Of a stretch of 18,687 nt of DNA, positions 15,656 through 18,687 are shown in pieces. Under the pieces are notes generated by a model. That model was not told where the DNA came from. It did not search any database and was given only the letters and a program-made list of their open reading frames with translations. The stretch comes from JBMOLK01 sp049325575 (lineage in GTDB: Bacteria > Bacillota > Clostridia > Acetivibrionales > Acetivibrionaceae). The translations under genes and the position numbers were made by a program. Each line of letters opens with the position of its first letter. The stretch's first letter is position 1. The DNA lies in contig JBMOLK010000064.1 in NCBI GenBank assembly GCA_049325575.1, positions 1-18,687 on the forward strand, written 5' to 3'.

Positions 15656-16464
15656 TAATACCACGCATTGCCGGCCATCCATGGCCGGATGTTTTAGGGT
15701 ATGCCGTTGGAGAAATTTCTACAACAGTGAGGTTTAAATGAAAATTTCATTTGATTTGGATGACACTTTAATATTAACTGACAAGGATGCAATATATGAA
15801 AATCCGGCTAGATCTATTAAGGCTTTTTTCTATAAAGAAAAGCTTCGAAGAGGAATAAAAGAATTGTGTGAAGAATTAAAATCTTTAGGATACGAAATTT
15901 GTGTCTACACGACATCTGAAAGAAGTATTGGATATATAAAAAGCCTATTTGGTATTTATGGTATAAAGTTATATAATGTAATAAATCAGAGGGTTCATAA
16001 AGAAGTTGTTCAGGGGAAAAGAAAAGAGATTATGCCATCAAAAGTTCCCTCAAAGTTTGGAATTGATTTGCATATTGATGATGATATTTCTGTGAAACAA
16101 AATGGAATTCAGTTTGGTTTTAATGTATTGATAATATCAAAAGATGATAAAGAGTGGAATCTCAAAGTATTGAATGAAGCAAAACGGATTAAGAAAATTA
16201 AAGAATTAGTATAAAAAGAAAATGTATTTGCTTGCTTAAGCGATTATGTAAGGTCACGGCATCCTTGCCGTTCTTGCTTCGCGGGGCGTGGTACTACACA
16301 GAACAAAAGATTCACACAAGGGCTCGTAAGAAAGAGCATGTAGCAGTCCTCTGTAGTTTGAACATGAAGAAAGACTCGCCACATTCCTTCACCGGGCGGG
16401 CAAGCCGCCGCCAAAGAAGAAAGGCTCTGTGGGTCCGGTTCAGGAACGTCGTGAATCAGTGCCG
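15649..16464 (+). mobile_element. cassette H (HAD-type phosphatase)
   Basis: 15648-15666 pairs with 16286-16304 in 18 of 19 positions (pair 11 is A-C). Confidence 0.88.
15738..16214 (+). CDS. HAD-superfamily hydrolase, 158 aa
   Basis: This small protein has all HAD motifs: I, DLDDT (nucleophile D6 and acid/base D8); II, YTTS (57-60); III, a lysine in the PSKVPSKFG stretch (about 101-106); IV, HIDDD (112-116). It has no large cap domain, so it would accept bulky substrates such as a protein, nucleic-acid end or nucleotide rather than a small free metabolite (inference). Ribosome binding site GTGAGG lies six bases before the ATG. HAD phosphatases occur as integron cargo. Its substrate is unknown; similarity to 5'-nucleotidase or polynucleotide-phosphatase types cannot be decided by eye. 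Confidence 0.8.
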   Translation: MKISFDLDDTLILTDKDAIYENPARSIKAFFYKEKLRRGIKELCEELKSLGYEICVYTTSERSIGYIKSLFGIYGIKLYNVINQRVHKEVVQGKRKEIMPSKVPSKFGIDLHIDDDISVKQNGIQFGFNVLIISKDDKEWNLKVLNEAKRIKKIKELV

Positions 16465-16471
16465 TTAGGTA
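16297..16471 (+). repeat. attC-like site H
   Basis: R'' CACAGAAC (16297-16304), L'' GATTCAC (16309-16315), L' GTGAATC (16451-16457) and R' GTTAGGTA (16464-16471). Flanking hairpins: 16256-16271 (ACGGCA stem, loop TCCT) and 16488-16506 (CCGCCACA stem, loop TCG). Its core closely resembles those of sites E and I. Confidence 0.88.
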
Positions 16472-17420
16472 AAATTGGTCGTTGTCGCCGCCACATCGTG
16501 TGGCGGATTAATATGAGTAGCACTTTGTAGTGTATAAAAAATTATATTTGTATTATGAGGTGGTCTTTTTGAAAGGAATACTTTATAGTTTTTTTGTAAT
16601 GTCTTTTATAATTACACTTTCAAGTTGCGGCTTTAGTACAGATAGCAAAAATAATATGATGGTGGAGAGTAAAATTATGAACTATGAAGAATCATGTAAA
16701 TATTTGAAGGAAATAGATTTACTTGAAGATAGTGATAACCCACCACTTCTTGATAAAATGCCGCAATATGATGATGAAGAGCCTTTTGGCATTAATTTTT
16801 TTAGGACAGATTTAAATGATGTAAATCTTAGTAATCTAACTATACCAAGAACATACTTTGGTCGAACTGAAATTAAAAATGTGTCTTTTGAATCTACTAA
16901 TCTTTCAGAGTCTAATATTTGCTGGAATGATTTAATAGAAGTTGATTTTAGTAATGCAAATTTATCAAATTGTGATATGAGAGCTTCAATATATAAAAAT
17001 GTAAAATTTAATTATGCAAACTTAGTAAATGTTGATTTTCGGTATTCTAGTTTTGAAAACTGTGATTTTACAGGAGCGGTTATGAAGGGTGTAAAAATCA
17101 CAAAGGAAAAAGCAAGTTTACTAAGACTAACAGATAAACAAATAAATGAAATTAGTTGGAAGAGTAGTGATGGTGAAGAACCTGATGGGGGTTGAAAAAG
17201 ACTTGTTTGAGGGCTTGACATCCGTGTCAAGCTCTGAACAGGTGGGACGACCAACTTCACCTAACAACAGATTCACACAAGGGCTCGTGAGAAAGAGCAT
17301 GGAGCAGTTCTCCGAAGCGTAAACATGTAGAAAGACTCGCCACATTCCTTCACCGGGCCAATGGCCGCCGAAGAAGAAAAGCTTCGTGGGTCCGGTTCAG
17401 GAACGTCGTGAATCAAGACG
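16465..17420 (+). mobile_element. cassette I (pentapeptide-repeat lipoprotein)
   Basis: 16464-16482 pairs with 17247-17265 in 17 of 19 positions; both exceptions (8 and 11) are A-C. Confidence 0.88.
16569..17195 (+). CDS. pentapeptide-repeat lipoprotein
   Basis: The start is placed at the TTG of 16569 because GAGGTGG lies five bases upstream; this gives a clean signal peptide KGILYSFFVMSFIITLSSC with lipobox LSSC. A GTG at 16530 has no ribosome binding site. The mature protein would be a lipid-anchored outer-surface protein of a Gram-positive cell. After a linker, residues of the form (A/N)-(D/N)-L-x-x repeat every five positions (DVNLSNLTIP ... NANLSNCDM ... YANLVNVDF), building a short right-handed beta-helix. 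Such proteins can act as protein decoys or bind partners; the target is unknown. The full length is 208 aa. Confidence 0.82.
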   Translation: MKGILYSFFVMSFIITLSSCGFSTDSKNNMMVESKIMNYEESCKYLKEIDLLEDSDNPPLLDKMPQYDDEEPFGINFFRTDLNDVNLSNLTIPRTYFGRTEIKNVSFESTNLSESNICWNDLIEVDFSNANLSNCDMRASIYKNVKFNYANLVNVDFRYSSFENCDFTGAVMKGVKITKEKASLLRLTDKQINEISWKSSDGEEPDGG

Positions 17421-17427
17421 ATATATG
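17258..17427 (+). repeat. attC-like site I
   Basis: R'' CACCTAAC (17258-17265), L'' GATTCAC (17270-17276), L' GTGAATC (17408-17414) and R' GATATATG (17420-17427). Flanking hairpins: 17213-17232 (GCTTGACA stem, loop TCCG) and 17445-17464 (CCGTGCCA stem, loop TCCG). Core hairpin GGCCAATGGCC. Confidence 0.88.
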
Positions 17428-18687
17428 AAAGCCGGGTGCAGTTACCGTGCCATCCGTGGCACGGAATAGTCTGGGTTGGGCTTCGAAGTTATATATGTAC
17501 GCATATCATTATATAGTATGAACTGAAAAATCTCGTAATTAGAAGGTGTAGAAATGAGACGAAAAGTATTACGTTTAGTGTTTATGATGGCAGTAACTAC
17601 ATTTTGTTTAAGTGCATGCAGTGGGAATAATGTAGGGACAGGGGAATTATCATATCCATCATTAAAACCGACCATAGCTATATCACCAATACCATCGTTA
17701 CAACCCCAAAACGATATGACAAAACAATTTATGGAAGACGCCAAGCTGCCAATAGAGGTTTATGAGAAGTTTGCGACAGCTATACAGGGAGACATGAAAG
17801 CTCGGGAGTGGCTTGAGAAGTATGACAAAGAAAATAAAAATATGTATTTCTCTACCCTAAATGGAGTATTTCCATATAGAAACGGACAAAATGCTTATTT
17901 AGAAAATGAATGTTATTACAATATAGGTAGGCTTTATTATGTTAGTAATGAGAATATATCATTTAAGCAAAACAAAGAAAAAGCTTTTTATTGGTTGAAT
18001 TTATCAGCGGATAAAGGTTCCTTTATCGGTGCAATTGAAGCTGGTGATATGGCTCGAAGTGGAGATGGCATATTTAAAAATGAAAAGGTGGCTTTTGACC
18101 TTTATAAAAAGGCACTTGAAAATAAGATACACGGCACAGCATACGAACGATTAGCCTATTGTTATGAAAATGGAATAGGAACTGATAAAGACCAGCAAAA
18201 AGCGCAGGAATACTATTTTAAAAGCACACTTGATGGGAATCCAACAGGGTTATATAAACTTTCGACTTCTGCTGGAATATCTGAAAGCAAATCAATCTTA
18301 TTTTTAAAAGCTGCAAGCAGTATGGATTATGACGCAGGTTATTTTGGTATGGCGTATGGAGGTACGGACGGGTATTCTGCTAATGATTCTAAGCTAAAAA
18401 CAATTGAGCAACTTAACGAGGCATGGGACAATGGAACAGACCCTGTGGCAGCACAATTAAAAAAATCAATTCGTAAAGGTCAGCATTTCCCAAATAAATT
18501 TATAGAATCACTGGTTAAGACATCTTATACATACTCATATCATGCCTTTGCAAAAAAACATGGTATTAAGACAAACCGTAGTGTAGAAGATGGAAAGAAT
18601 ATAAAATTTGATTTCTCTGAGGTCAAAGATGAGTGGGATAAATACTATGAAAGTATGGCTAAAAAATATCTTGAGTACGATGAATGC
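17421..18687 (+). mobile_element. cassette J (Sel1-repeat lipoprotein), 3'-partial
   Basis: Starts after G17420 with ATATATG. The cassette's own R'' is beyond the window. From its first bases its R'' should read close to CATATATC. Confidence 0.75.
17554..18687 (+). CDS. Sel1/TPR-repeat lipoprotein, 3'-partial
   Basis: The frame is open from the ATG at 17554 (AAGGTG six bases upstream) to the window end with no stop, giving 378 visible residues. The N-terminus is a lipoprotein signal with lipobox LSAC, cysteine 22 becoming the lipid-modified residue. A Pro-rich linker follows (PSLKPTIAISPIPSLQPQ). Residues of about 140-250 hold Sel1-like alpha-alpha repeats, for example AFYWLNLSADKG, AFDLYKKALENKIHG and AYCYENGIGTDKDQQKAQEYY. 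Sel1 repeats bind proteins and peptides. The protein is probably anchored outside the cell. At 378 residues and still open it is the largest cassette gene here. Function unknown. Confidence 0.8.
   Translation, partial: MRRKVLRLVFMMAVTTFCLSACSGNNVGTGELSYPSLKPTIAISPIPSLQPQNDMTKQFMEDAKLPIEVYEKFATAIQGDMKAREWLEKYDKENKNMYFSTLNGVFPYRNGQNAYLENECYYNIGRLYYVSNENISFKQNKEKAFYWLNLSADKGSFIGAIEAGDMARSGDGIFKNEKVAFDLYKKALENKIHGTAYERLAYCYENGIGTDKDQQKAQEYYFKSTLDGNPTGLYKLSTSAGISESKSILFLKAASSMDYDAGYFGMAYGGTDGYSANDSKLKTIEQLNEAWDNGTDPVAAQLKKSIRKGQHFPNKFIESLVKTSYTYSYHAFAKKHGIKTNRSVEDGKNIKFDFSEVKDEWDKYYESMAKKYLEYDEC

Larger units (their letters stand above)
8721..18687 (+). mobile_element. integron-type gene cassette array (nine complete cassettes, tenth partial)
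   Basis: Ten unrelated single genes, all on the + strand, are separated by nine long GC-rich attC-like sites. Each site has R'' (YYYAAC-like), L'', a long variable core, L' and R' (GTTRRRY-like). Cassette limits are fixed by complementarity between each cassette's first 17-21 bases and the sequence ending in its own R''. No integrase gene is present in the window, so this is either the middle of a larger integron or an integrase-less array (CALIN type). The genes are AT-rich while the attC sites are clearly GC-rich. Confidence 0.9.

Noticed and set aside
16232..16468. A 78-codon frame over attC site H
   Set aside because: It coincides with the repeat module and its translation resembles those over other sites.
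9410..17427. Group II introns or IS elements between the genes
   Set aside because: No reverse transcriptase or transposase is encoded and no target-site duplications are seen. The cross-cassette complementarity fits integron cassettes better.
9373..17464. Reading the flanking hairpins as rho-independent terminators
   Set aside because: They have strong stems but no following T-run, and they also occur at cassette starts, before genes.
9373..17464. CRISPR array
   Set aside because: The repeats are more than 130 bp, variable in sequence and spaced by whole genes; no short identical repeats with unique spacers.

Overview
The base composition (AT-rich genes), the strong AGGAGG-type ribosome binding sites, a GAAC-N4-GTTC (Bacillus/Clostridium-type) LexA box pair and an EFR1-type flavodoxin-ferredoxin gene all point to a Gram-positive, probably clostridial, chromosome. 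This is inference; no rRNA or other marker gene is present. All genes in the window lie on the + strand.

Left part (1-8443): one tightly spaced operon of six genes. They encode an APH-family kinase (cut by the window start), a BtaA/DUF3419-like aminocarboxypropyl transferase, a formyltransferase, an acyl-adenylate-forming ligase with an OleC-like C-terminal motif, a UbiA-family membrane prenyltransferase and a 919-residue PEP-synthase/rifampicin-phosphotransferase-like enzyme. Together they look like a pathway for a prenylated or acylated small molecule or an unusual polar lipid. I cannot match it to a known product.

Middle (8444-8720): a non-coding stretch ending in two LexA-like palindromes, 8656-8669 and 8697-8710, which form a perfect 13-bp inverted repeat 11 bases before the next region.

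Right part (8721-18687): an integron-type gene cassette array, which I consider the main discovery. Nine complete cassettes and the start of a tenth lie head to tail, each with one gene followed by a long attC-like recombination site. The cassettes encode a macro-domain protein, a GNAT acetyltransferase, an unknown 140-aa protein, a membrane-anchored Mrr-type nuclease, a GNAT, an EFR1 flavodoxin-ferredoxin, a RimJ/L-type GNAT, a HAD-type phosphatase, a pentapeptide-repeat lipoprotein and a Sel1-repeat lipoprotein (cut by the window end). The key evidence is that the R'' end of each site matches not its own R' but the R' found at the start of the same cassette, about one gene upstream. The match runs over 17-21 bp, as expected if each cassette was once a circle. 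In all nine cassettes pair 11 of this match is A opposite C on the top strand, which is G-T on the bottom strand, and no top-strand G-T wobble occurs in these arms. The folded molecule is therefore the bottom strand, as in integrons.

Three things set this array apart from classical integrons. Each attC is flanked on both sides by a covarying hairpin with a TCC loop (core CATCCRTG). Three of ten junctions use GAT instead of GTT. A LexA box pair precedes the first cassette although no integrase gene is in the window. The integrase must lie outside the window, elsewhere in the genome, or be lost.
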